Shown here piece after piece: positions 1 to 9,948 of a DNA stretch of 64,000 bases. The DNA is from Euryodendron excelsum. Lineage: Eukaryota; Streptophyta; Magnoliopsida; Ericales; Pentaphylacaceae. The translations under genes and the position numbers were made by a program. The first letter of the stretch is position 1; the number at the start of each line of letters is the position of its first letter. The notes under the pieces were generated by a model. The model saw only the letters and a program-made list of their open reading frames with translations, did no database searches and was not told where the DNA came from. The stretch lies in NCBI GenBank assembly GCA_033060915.1, contig CM065378.1:38452501-38516500 (forward strand), written 5' to 3'.

Positions 1-1533
1 ATTGATTTACCTTATTATCTGAAGTATTGTTTTCTGTACTTGAGCATTTTTCCAGAGGATTGTTTGATTGACCATTGGAGGTTGATTCGATTATGGGTGG
101 CAGAAGGATTTGTGGAAGAGAGACAGGGAATGACAGCAGAAGAAGTTGCTGAGGGCTACCTCAATGACCTCATCAGCAGAAGCTTGATTCAAGTGGCAGA
201 GATGAGGAGAGATGGAAGGGTCCGTGCGTATCGCATCCATGACCTTTGGCGAGAAATCATCGGTTCTAAGTCGATGGAGCAGAATTTTGTAACAATTGCC
301 AGTGAAGGGCAAAGAAAGTGGCCCAAAAAAGTTCGACGCCTGGCAATTCATAGCGGATTGGAAAATTTACAGCAGAGCAAGCGTTTGAGTCGACTTCGTT
401 CTTTGTTTGTGTTCGATGCAGCACTTACACTGTCTAAGTTGTCCCTGCAGCATGCATCGGTCAATGATGGTCTAAGGCTGCTAAAGGTGTTAGAGTTGAG
501 AGGTACGCCGTTGGAGACATTTCCGGATGAAGTGGTGAAACTAGTACATCTCACGCATCTAAGCTTGAGGGGAACTGGTGTGAAAGTAATTCCCAAGTCA
601 ATTGGAGAGCTCCAGAACCTGGAAACGTTGGACTTGAAACACACCTATGTCACTGAGTTGCCTGACGAGATCCTGAAGCTCCAACGACTTCGCCATCTCC
701 TGGTGTATCGCTATAAAAGGGAACCTGCGTATCATTCTTTTCACCATGAATGCGGATTCAAAGCCCTTGAAAAAATAGGAAGTTTATCATCCTTGCAGAA
801 ACTCAGTTCCATTGAAGCAAACCATGGCAGTTGTGGCGGCATTTTGGTGAGAGAGATAGGGAAGCTAACCCAATTGAGGAGATTACACATTCTACAGTTG
901 AGAGGTGAAGATGGGAGGGCTCTATGCTCTTCCCTTGAGAAGCTAAGCAACCTTCGCTCGTTGGCTGTTGGAGCAACAGAAGAAGACGAGATCATTAATC
1001 TAGAATCTCTGTCTTCACCTCCTCAACTTCTTCGAACACTATACCTGCAAGGGCATTTGGAGAAGTTACCACACTGGATAACTTCTCTCCATGGCCTTGT
1101 CAAAATACACTTACGGTGCAGCAAGTTAATGGGTGATCCGCTGCAATCCCTACAACATTTGCAGAATCTGAGATATCTTGAACTTACGAAGGCATACGAA
1201 GGGGAGGGATTGTGTTTCAAGGCTGGTGGGTTTCAGAGGCTTAACACTTTATGGCTTATTAGTTTGAAAGGATTGAGATGGTTGAGAGTTGAGTATAAAG
1301 CCATGCCTCATCTTAAAGAGCTATATATAAGGGATTGTGAATTGGTGGAGTTTCCCTCCGGCGTTGAAGTTCTAACCAACCTTAAATTTCTTGAATTGGG
1401 TGATATGTCGGATAGATTTATTTCAAAGCTGAATCCAGACGCACAATGTGGGGATTACCAGAAAATAGCACACATTCCTTACGTGTGGATTGGAAACACG
1501 ATAGATGGTCGTTGGAGAGGAAATTTGCTATAA
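1..1533 (+). CDS. RPM1-like CC-NBS-LRR disease resistance protein, 3' part (5' end outside window)
   Basis: Intracellular NLR immune receptor of the RPM1-like CC-NB-ARC-LRR class. Such proteins sense pathogen effectors or modified host guardees and trigger hypersensitive defence. Frame 1 is open from the first base, so the gene enters from the left; the first in-frame TTG (40) is not a start. Residues 3-20 read LPYYLKYCFLYLSIFPED, the conserved end of the NB-ARC ARC1/winged-helix region, followed by RLWVAEGFVEE. The MHD motif is IHD (residues 79-81, bases 235-243), as in many RPM1-like proteins. Leucine-rich repeats run from about residue 118 to 490, for example LKVLELRGTPLETFPDEV and LETLDLKHTYVTELPDEI. 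It stops at TAA 1531-1533 with no internal stop over 510 codons, unlike every transposon ORF here. The CC domain, P-loop and kinase-2 are outside the window, so functionality cannot be judged. Confidence 0.93.
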   Translation: MDLPYYLKYCFLYLSIFPEDCLIDHWRLIRLWVAEGFVEERQGMTAEEVAEGYLNDLISRSLIQVAEMRRDGRVRAYRIHDLWREIIGSKSMEQNFVTIASEGQRKWPKKVRRLAIHSGLENLQQSKRLSRLRSLFVFDAALTLSKLSLQHASVNDGLRLLKVLELRGTPLETFPDEVVKLVHLTHLSLRGTGVKVIPKSIGELQNLETLDLKHTYVTELPDEILKLQRLRHLLVYRYKREPAYHSFHHECGFKALEKIGSLSSLQKLSSIEANHGSCGGILVREIGKLTQLRRLHILQLRGEDGRALCSSLEKLSNLRSLAVGATEEDEIINLESLSSPPQLLRTLYLQGHLEKLPHWITSLHGLVKIHLRCSKLMGDPLQSLQHLQNLRYLELTKAYEGEGLCFKAGGFQRLNTLWLISLKGLRWLRVEYKAMPHLKELYIRDCELVEFPSGVEVLTNLKFLELGDMSDRFISKLNPDAQCGDYQKIAHIPYVWIGNTIDGRWRGNLL

Positions 1534-3145
1534 ATAGAGAGAGACTAACAAGTTGGGGATTCCTGAAAACTGATGTTTTCATTGGGTACTTCTTTTATTT
1601 ATTTGTTTGTTTATTTATTATTATTGTTATTATTATTTTTTTTTTTTTGACAATAGTTAGGAATCTAGCCTACTCCTACAGGGGTCGGGGAACTTGAAGG
1701 GAGCTGCTGATCAACGAATGGGGATTGAAGCCACCACGATTGTAGGGTTTAAACCACCAGTTCAGATTCTTTCGCTACGATTCAATATATTCTTTTCTTT
1801 TTTATTTATTTTCATCAGTAGCAATTGTACCGTGGCAGAAGTAGTCAAGAAGATCTAGCATTAAAAAAAGAAAAGAAAAGAAAAGAGCAAACCTTAAAGG
1901 TGATTATATACCAAGGCAGTTTTGTTTTGCATTTGCAAGCAAGCGAAGAAACAAAAGTATTCTTCTTTCCCTTATGGAAAAATAATCTTTTTATCTCTTT
2001 AATTTTTTCTTAAATTTTAATGTTATTCTTTAATTTTTATTTTTTATTATTTAAGCTCTCTAAATTTTAAAAGTAAATTAATATAATTCAACATTTTATG
2101 TATGCAATGTGAGTAAAGGTTAGCAATATTTATATTTTAACCTCCTTAACAATTACTTAAAATCACTTTTATCTACTAAACTAAAAACAATTACATCCTC
2201 GCACTAAATTATTAGAATTTAAGTTTGTGTGGATATTGTTGACAGTTAACAGAAGAAACAACTTAACATTTTTGACCTTTATATTCTGACAATATAATAT
2301 TTTTTTGGTTTTGGCCGAACAAGCACAAAAAATTTAGTATTTTTGAAAAAAAAAAAGTCCAATGGTTAGCAGTATTGGCTTGTTAATAGTTATCCTATTA
2401 AATTGTGACTTTTAGTTTTTTATTATATTAGCAACTAAATTTTGTAATAAAATGAAAAAATTTAAAAAAAAAAAAAACATGTCACTCGATAAGATCTAGT
2501 ATGAATATTATTGAGTAACTCATTCTACCCCAACCATGTAGTTATCTCCAATCAAGGATAAAGCAAAACGTCGGGACTAAAAACCTACTTAAGTTTCTTA
2601 ATAGTTGATTTCTGTATCAAGGTCTGCTGATTGAAGACTGAAGACCCGAAGTGCTTCTCGAATAATAAGATCTATCTATGTTAAATGGCTAATGAGATCT
2701 ATCTATGTTAGCACAATTCCCAAAAAAATAGAAAAAAAGACCAATTGTGCTGTTGCCAATTGTAATTTCTCAAGTGAACTAATAAATATTTTTTTGCCTT
2801 TTTTTAGATGAGTTTTTGCATTGTTTTACTTTATTTTGTTTTCTTTTTCATTTCCTTCTTCGGCTATTTATTTCCCTTTTTATTTTTATTTTTTCTTTTT
2901 TCTTTTTGGCTAGGAGCTTGAAAGTTAAATACAAGGTGTTTTAATAATTAAATAAAAAATTACATCCAACTTTTATTTGTTAGAAAATAAATGTTGGAAA
3001 AAGAAAAGATATGCGGCCTCCACTTTGGTTGCAATAATTAATAACAATAACAGCAATAATAATTATCAAGTTATGTTGGAATTGCTTGTCAAAAGGAGTA
3101 CCGGTCCCATGAGTATAATAAGCCATAAGCCATTACGTAGAATAG
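1534..3145. other. AT-rich flank downstream of the NLR gene
   Basis: No gene is visible. The stretch should hold the 3' UTR and terminator of the NLR gene, but I cannot place a poly(A) site. It contains a T-run with an attached SINE-like segment (listed separately), several A or T homopolymers (for example near 2345 and 2462), and the repeated phrase GATCTATCTATGTTA at about 2670 and 2696. Short ORFs here are low-complexity. Confidence 0.6.
1636..1790 (-). repeat. SINE-like retroposon candidate with poly(A) tail (T-run on + strand)
   Basis: A run of 13 T (1636-1648) is followed by about 140 bp that is GC-richer than its surroundings. Read on the minus strand, this is a compact body ending in a poly(A) tail, as expected for a SINE or a short LINE 3' end. 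A degenerate RNA polymerase III B-box-like string (GGCTTCAATCC) lies in the body. I could not find a clear A box or flanking duplication. The element at 61683-61832 has the same layout but no obvious sequence identity. Confidence 0.35.
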
Positions 3146-3531
3146 TGTTATAAAAGTGAAGAATATAAGGCGGCATAAATAACTCAACGCAAAGTATATA
3201 TAGTGAATAGTTTTTTAGGAACTATTAAATATTCATCATATTTATTCTTTTGAAACATTTAGGGGTTGATCTTTTAGACCACTTAAAATTTTATTGCTTA
3301 TACAAAATAATAATACAACATGGTGTTTACAGCTTACCTATACCGCTTTTTTTTTCTATTTTCTTTCTGCTTCTTCATTTCTCTACTTTCTTTATTCTTT
3401 TGGTTGTGCCTAGGATTATCTCTAGGCACCTCTATTTATAATGAATAGAGGTAGGAATGCGGGAGGGGCTACGAAATGCCAGGTGGCTAAATGGATGGCA
3501 CCTAATGGATGAGGTCATCCAATATGTCACA
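3146..3531 (-). repeat. Copia-1 3' LTR
   Basis: It begins TGTTATAAAAG and ends GTCACA on the plus strand. It aligns end to end with 8889-9273, for example the shared GGTGTTTACAGCTTACC. It is the 3' LTR because the element reads on the minus strand and a polypurine tract abuts its right edge. The short ORF inside (3250-3441) is a translation of LTR sequence, not a gene. Confidence 0.92.
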
Positions 3532-3543
3532 CTCCTCCTTGGA
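3532..3543 (-). promoter_or_regulatory. Copia-1 polypurine tract
   Basis: On the minus strand the bases next to the 3' LTR read CCAAGGAGGAG and then TGTGACA. This is the position and composition of a plus-strand DNA primer (PPT), and it fixes the LTR boundary at 3531. Confidence 0.75.
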
Positions 3544-3662
3544 TGACCTCAAAACAATACAAGATGTATATTTTGTTGGGTATGTGAAAATTGCCTCATT
3601 AAAACCTTGTTAGGAAAAATTCAGTGGAAAACAATCGTAGCGAAGAAAAAAGAGTACAGTAC

Positions 3663-5760
3663 TTAACTCTCCCTGAACAATAAAAACTTTATTTGCTTCA
3701 TGAAAGGTTTCTGAGAGATGCATACCAATACCACGCATAAGCTTCTCAAATGTTGCAGTTGGTAGTGCCTTAGTAAATAAGTCTGACAAATTATCACTAG
3801 ACCGTATCTGCTAAATACAATATCACCACTTTTCAGGAGCTCATGTGTATGGAAGAACTTTGGAGAAATATGTTTTGTTCTGTCACATTTGATATAGCCC
3901 ACCTTAATCTGTGCAATACAAACTGCATTATCCTTGTATAATATTGTCAAGGTATCTTTGACTATAGATAATTCGTAGCTTTCTTGAATATATTGAATCA
4001 TGGATCTTAGCTAGATACACTCTCGGCTTGCTTCATGAATTGCAATTATCTCAGAATGATTTGAAGAAATTACAATTAATATCTGCTTTATCGATTGCCA
4101 AGATATAACAATGTTACTATAAATAAACACATACCTAGTTTGAGACCTAGCTTTATGCGGATAAGAAAGGTAGCCAGCACCTGTATAGCCAATCAAATCA
4201 GTTTGTGACTCCTTGTAATAAAATAATTCCATATCAGTTGTTCCTCGTAGGTAACGCAGTATATATTTAATTCCTTTCCAATGTCTTTGTGTTGGTGCAG
4301 AACTATATCGTGCCAATAAATTGACAGAGAATGCTATATCAGGTCTTGTATAATTTGCAAGATACATAAGAGCACCAATTGCACTAAGATATGGTACTTC
4401 AGGACCAACAAGTTCTTCACCATCCTCTTGAAGACGGAAAAGATCTTTCCATCTATCTAGTGAACGGACAACCATTGGAGAACTTAATGGATGAGCTATG
4501 TCCATGTAAAACTGCTTTAAAACATTTTCAATATATGCCGATTGATGGACAATAATTTCATTGGATAAGTACTCAATCTATAATCCAAGACAATATTTGG
4601 TTTTCCCAAGATCTTTCATTTCAAACTCCTTTTTTAAATAATTAACAGCTTTAGTAATCTCTTCAGGAGTTCCAATCAGATTCAAATCATCAACATAGAC
4701 TGCAATGACAACAAATCTGAATTCTGATTTCTTAATGAAAACACATGGGCAAATGGTATTGTTTACATATGCTTCTTTCAAGAGATATTCACTCAAACGA
4801 TTATACCACATGCGATCGGATTGCTTTAACCCGTATAACGATCTTTGAAGCTTGATTGAACACAAATTTCATGGTTTTGAAATATTTGCTTTAGATATCT
4901 TAAATCCTTCTGGGATTCTCATATATAAATCATTATCCAATTTCTCATATAAGTAAGCAGTCATTACATCCATTAGACGCATATCTAGTCCTTTTGAGAC
5001 TGATAAACTAAGCAAGAATCTGAATGTAATTGTATCCATTACAAGAGAATAAGTCTCATCGTAATCAATACCATGTCTCTGCGAGAAATCTTGTGCTATG
5101 AGTCGGGCTTTATATCGTACTTTTTCATTTTTCTCATTTCGCTTTCATACAAATACCCATTTATATCCCACTGGTTTCACATCTTCAAGTGTGTGGACTA
5201 CAGGTTCAAATACTTTACGTTATCCTAATGAGTGTAATTCTACCTCAATAGCTCATTTCCATTTTGGCCAATCAATTCTACGTCGGCATTCGTCGATTAT
5301 TTGTGGTTTAGTCTCTTCATTACTTCTACTAATACCAAAAGCTACATTAAATAAAAATACTTTGTCGACAACCATCTTATTTCTCTTTCAGTTTTCTCTT
5401 GTATTCATATAACTTATTGAGATCTCATTATTTTCAGGTACTATATCACTTATAGGAGATATCTCTTTAGGAGGTTTCTCTTCTGAGAATTTTTCTTTAG
5501 GATTTTCTTCTTCAGGAAGTTTAGATGTTATGTTCTCTTCAAGAGCACCAACTTGCTTATGCATTTTTCCTTATGTCTTCCTTTTTCTAAGAATCGTGTC
5601 TTTTGCACCGATAGGCCTCCCACGCTTCAAGCGTGTTTTAGATTCATTTATTGTTGTACTAATAGATTGTCCTACAGGGACATCAATACGTGTTGGAGTA
5701 TTAGCAGTTAGTATATATGATTTTGTCATATTTTTTGTGTCGGTGAATGCATCGGCCAAT
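3663..5760 (-). pseudogene. Copia-1 reverse transcriptase and RNase H, broken
   Basis: The RT copies the element RNA into DNA and RNase H removes the RNA strand; both act in cytoplasmic virus-like particles. The polymerase active-site block reads VYVDDLNLIGT near 4700 and is followed by KDLGKTKYCLGL, typical of plant Copia RT. RT fingers (LKQ-DRMWYNRL block) lie at 4578-4865. RNase H (4011-4505) shows YLSYPHKARSQT and SSNHSEIIAIHEASREC; its C-terminal part (3663-4001) has IKCDRTKHISPKFFHTHELL and then loses frame. The N-terminal RT (about 4866-5760) is interrupted by several stops, and plus-strand ORFs there are shadows. The polyprotein is non-functional. Confidence 0.88.
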
Positions 5761-5864
5761 TGATTTGTAATTGTCTATAAATGAATAATTATGTGAATTT
5801 CTTATTCACATTGACTCATTCAAGGATCAAGATGAGACATTGTTGAAATATCCCAACTGATCTC

Positions 5865-7272
5865 TCATTGCATTTCTAATCGTATTTTTTCTTCCCCTAA
5901 TGGTGGGAAAACTAACTCATCAAAATGACAATCCACAAATTGTGCCTTGAAGACATCACCTGTTAGGGGTTCCAAATATCTAATAATAGATGGAGAATCA
6001 AAACCAACATAAATTTCAAGTCTACGTTGGGGACCCATTTTAGTACGCTGTGGGGGTGAGATAGGTATATATACAACATAACAAAAGACTCGTAAGTGAG
6101 AAATATTTGGTTGTTGACCAATAACAAGTTGTAATGGTGAGTATTGATGATAAATAGTTAGTCGGACTCTAACCAAGGATGTAGCATGCAATATGGCATG
6201 TCCCCAAGCAGAAACAAGTAATTTTGTTTTCATAGGTAAAGGTTGAGCAATCAACTGAAGCCGTTTTATAAAAGTTTCAGTAAGACCATTTTGTGTATGT
6301 GTGTGGGCAATTGGGTGTTCAATATCAATTCCTATTGACATGCAGTAATCATCAAAGACTTGGGATGTAAATTCTCTAGCATTATCTAGGCGTATAGACT
6401 TGATCGGGTAATTTGGAAACGGTGCCCCTAAGCGAAAAATTTGAGTAAGAAGTCCAGTAAAAACAATATTACGGGTAGAAAGTAAACAAACATGCGATCA
6501 CCGTGTAAATGCATCTATTAAAACCATGAAATAACAAAATGGTCCACATGGAGGATATATTGGCCCACAAATATCTCTTTGAATTCTTTGTAAGAATGAT
6601 GGGGACTCAAGAATTACCTTGGAAAGAGATGATCTAACAATTAATTTCCCTTGTGAACAGGCAGCACATATATAATCATGTGATAAAAGAATCTTCAGGT
6701 TCTTTAACGGATGTTCATGTGAGTTTTCAATAATTCGACGCATCATTGTTGACCTTAGATGACCCAAACGATCATGCTATAGTATAAAATTCTTTAGGTC
6801 AAAGTATTTCTGGTCCATCACTACAGGTGATTCTTTTACTTTTTATAGAAGTATAATATAATGTAGAAGACAATGCAGCAAGTTTATTTGATATTTATTT
6901 CTTTCTTGAAATATGAAAAATAATGCAGAGCTGTTCTACATTATCTAGATTCGTTGTCTCCATATGATATCTAATATGATATATATCTTTAAAATTGATC
7001 AAATTCCTTGTAGATTTAGTAGAATACAATGCATCATTAATGCATAGCTTCACTCCTCTTGGCAATATTATATTGGCCCTTCCAGAGCCTTCAATTAATT
7101 TTGTTTTGCCAGAAATTATCTTGACATTAGCTTCAAGTAATATCAAGTGTAAGAAATAATTTTTCTCTTGAAGAATTGTGTGTGTTGTTCCACTGTCTAC
7201 CATACATATGAGTTGACCATTTATTTTAAACATACTCAACGCGTTGGTAAAATCCATGTATCTATATAACAT
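5865..7272 (-). pseudogene. Copia-1 aspartic protease, GAG-pre-integrase and integrase, broken
   Basis: Protease comes first in the element's direction (6895-7272): VDSGTTHTIL carries the retropepsin DSG catalytic motif. The GAG-pre-integrase zinc segment follows at 6498-6767 (MGHLRSTMMRRI, CAACSQGKL). The integrase core and C-terminal part at 5865-6341 shows NGLTETFIKRLQLIAQ, where the E of the DDE triad sits, and AWGHAILHATSLVR. The 6342-6497 link holds the first catalytic part with a stop. The order PR-INT-RT is diagnostic of Ty1/copia rather than Ty3/gypsy. Frames change between segments, so the integrase is dead. Confidence 0.87.
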
Positions 7273-7384
7273 ATTAAAAGTGTTTAATTAAAATATGATA
7301 ATTTATTGCAAAGAAAAGCAAATGAAGAAAACATTATAAAAGAGGATAAGAAACCGCATAAACTAGAACAATGAGACAATAATA

Positions 7385-8385
7385 TTAAGTAATATGGACA
7401 TCTCCATCACCAATTAAATGGTCTATTCTTCCACTTGCATCTTCAAATAAATCTAAGACATCAAGATAAGAAATGTTGACCTGGCCATCAAAATTTATAA
7501 AACACATTTCTGTATTTTTTTCGTTATTTTTAATTGAGGCTTGGTAAAGCTCTCTCAAATATTTGGACGTATGACAAGTACGTGACCAATGACATTTTAT
7601 CCCACACCTATAACAAGTATCTTCAGATGTCTTAGGAGGTTTATTTTGTAACCCTTTTCCTTTTTCAGAGTTATTCCATTGTTGGTGGTATGGTGTGGTA
7701 TTTTTAAATCTCATATGATAACTTTCACGATAATTTTCACAATTTCGAACATTATTCCTGCAACGATCACGACCACGTCTGCTAAATGAGCTTGCATTCA
7801 CTTTAAGGAATGGAGCTGAACCAGTAGGTCGGGATTGATGATTTTTCAATAACAACTCATTATTTTGCTCAGCCACAAGAAGATATGATATTAATTTAGA
7901 ATATTTTTTAAATCTACGTTCTCGATATTGCTACTATAAGAGCACATTCGAGGCATGGAATGTGAAGAATGTTTTTTCTAACAAGTCTTCATCAGTGATA
8001 TTATTTCCACACAATTTTAATCGTGAGCTGATTTTAAATAACGCCGAGTTGTACTCACTGACAGTTGCAATCTCAGGTGCATCTACTTAAATCTGGCTCT
8101 TGGGAGGATTATGGTCTTCTGGTGCTCGTATCTCTCCTTTAAGTTTTTTCACAAGAGTAATTGATCTTTTATCATAAGGTATTCAGATTTCAGTTTTTCA
8201 TGAAGATGATGGCGAAGGAAAATCATGGCTTTAGTGCGATCCTACTAGGATGGGTCATTTTCTTTCACTATTGTTTGTTCAAGTGCCTTTGCAGCAAGAT
8301 GATCTTGCAATCAAGGATCCACGATAAGTAATTATTGCTAGAAATATCAAGGGGCAGCAAATTTTAATTTTGTAAGATTTGACAT
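7385..8385 (-). pseudogene. Copia-1 gag (nucleocapsid polyprotein), broken N-terminal half
   Basis: Gag packages the element RNA into virus-like particles. The C-terminal half (7385-7876) is open. It contains AEQNNELLLKNHQSRPTGS, then an RNA-binding zinc knuckle with CX2CX4HX4C spacing (CYRCGIKCHWSRTC, near 7570-7610). The N-terminal half (about 7880-8385) reads with many stops but retains KAMIFLRHHLHEKLKSEYL, a UBN2-type gag signature of plant Copia. The ATG is at 8385. A second ATG at 8400 comes from a 15-bp tandem duplication of TGTAAGATTTGACAT (8371-8400), so the original start is ambiguous. Confidence 0.85.
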
Positions 8386-8868
8386 TGTAAGATTTGACAT
8401 TTTCAGAATGCTATACCATACAAAATAATACACTTAAACCAGGACAAAAGTATGACAACAATATGATGGAGAAAGAATTAAACGAAAATCTTTGTACAAC
8501 GCACTATTCATTCCATTGTATGTACTATTTATCACTATTCATGAATAGTAGAATGTATCGATATATATAATATTACTATTTTTATTCCTATTATAACTTT
8601 CAATCTAGACATCAAAATATAGTCAAGTCACATGTCTATGGAAAGCTATTGAAATATAGATTCCATATCTATAAATATCATTAGCAAAAAATGCAAGATC
8701 ATGGAGAAATAAAGTAACAAAGTTTCGAAATAAACACTATTTATCTTATAGTGAATTACTATTCATACTATTCATGCAAATTAAGTGAACAGTAAAGAAT
8801 GCAAAATGAAGATAAATTACACATAAAAAATAGTACCTTCTAGATATAAGGAAAAACACAAAGTACTT

Positions 8869-8888
8869 AGAGTATCGTACTGATAACG
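8869..8888 (-). promoter_or_regulatory. Copia-1 primer binding site (tRNA-Met-like, degenerate)
   Basis: Directly inside the 5' LTR the minus strand reads CGTTATCAGTACGATACTC, related to the TGGTATCAGAGC initiator-tRNA-Met complement used by Copia elements. The position supports the call; the match is partial. Confidence 0.55.
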
Positions 8889-9273
8889 TATTATAAAAGT
8901 AAAGAATATAAGGTGGAGAAAACAACTTAACACAAAGTATATATAGTAAATAGTTCTTCAGGAACTATCAAATATTTATCATATTTGTTCTTATAGAATA
9001 TTTAAGGGTTGATCTTCTGGACCACCCAAAACTTTATTGCTAATGCAAAATAACAATACAATATGGTGTTTACAGCTTACCTATACCGCTCTTTCTTCTA
9101 TTTTCTCTCTGCTTTTTCCTTTCTCTACTTTCTCTATTCTTTTGGCTGTGTCCAGAACTATCTCTAGGCATCTCTATTTATAATGAATGGAAGTAGGGAT
9201 GCAGGAGGGGCTGTAGAACGCCAGACGGCTAAATAGATGGTAGCTAATAGATGAGGTTATCCAATACATCACA
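8889..9273 (-). repeat. Copia-1 5' LTR
   Basis: Partner of 3146-3531. Its first dinucleotide is TA where the partner has TG, consistent with decay. It ends CATCACA, followed by AAAAG. The 5' LTR should hold the element promoter, but I cannot identify a convincing TATA box in it. Confidence 0.9.
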
Positions 9274-9762
9274 AAAAGTTTTTTTATATACATTTTTTCA
9301 CCTTTTTTTTTAGGAATTAGATGAAACAATATATCTGTACAACTTAGCGGCAGGACGAAGGAGAGTTCTAGGTGCAATTCTACAACTTAGGGGATGGAAG
9401 AATGAGAATTTTAGGTGCAATTTTAGGGATATGAGAAATTGAGTGTGTCGAAAGCGGGGCACACAAAGTCTCTACCAACTGGATAATTGATATTTTCATA
9501 CATTTGAAATTTGAAAATAAGAAAAGAAGTAAAAGAATCTAATGTTTATTTTTTAAGGAGTGGAAATATTTTTGTGAGATTCTAAACTCATAATTTTATA
9601 ATTAGTTTAATTATATATTAGAATTAATTGAATTAGTTATTTAATTACATTTATTGCATAGTTAATTGGTATATAAAATTATATGGGTGCATGTATATAT
9701 GACATGTGTCATTTCATCATTGGTGAGTCATTGGTGAGTTAGTTGATGGACTTTTTAGTGAA

Positions 9763-9859
9763 AAAGTTAGCTAGATTAACTAAGAGTTGCCAGAAGACAG
9801 TTAGGTGAGAGAAAGTTAGCTAGATTGACTAGGAGTTGGGAAAGGAAAGTTAGGTGAGG
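9763..9859. repeat. 49-bp imperfect tandem duplication
   Basis: Two units begin AAAGTTAGCTAGATT at 9763 and 9812 and both end GTTAGGTGAG. They differ at a handful of positions. It is not coding. Confidence 0.8.
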
Positions 9860-9881
9860 AGCTTGTTGCCTCAGGAATGAA

Positions 9882-9948
9882 CGAGAGATAGAGAGAGAGA
9901 AAGAAGAAGAGGAAGAAAAGAAGAGAAAGAAGAAGAGGAGAGAAGAGA
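9882..9948. repeat. Purine-rich (GA/GAA) tract
   Basis: About 65 bp of almost pure G and A on the plus strand (GAGAGA and AAGAAGAGG units). It may form triplex or act as a leader-type element, but no transcript can be assigned. Confidence 0.8.

Larger units (their letters stand above)
3146..9273 (-). mobile_element. Copia-1: complete but decayed Ty1/copia LTR retrotransposon
   Basis: Both LTRs, a PBS, a PPT and the gag-PR-INT-RT-RNaseH order are present on the minus strand, which defines a Ty1/copia element of about 6.1 kb. The LTRs are 386 and 385 bp. Flanking pentamers are AATAG (3141-3145) and AAAAG (9274-9278), a target-site duplication with one mismatch. The two LTRs differ by eye at more than one base in ten, and every coding domain carries stops or frameshifts, so the insertion is old and cannot be autonomous. 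It lies about 1.6 kb downstream of the NLR gene. Confidence 0.92.

Noticed and set aside
40..42. TTG as the start of the NLR gene
   Set aside because: The frame is open upstream and encodes conserved NB-ARC residues, so the true start is outside the window.
5098..5763. Plus-strand ORFs with hydrophobic stretches
   Set aside because: They lie antisense to the decayed Copia-1 RT/integrase linker and have no domain.
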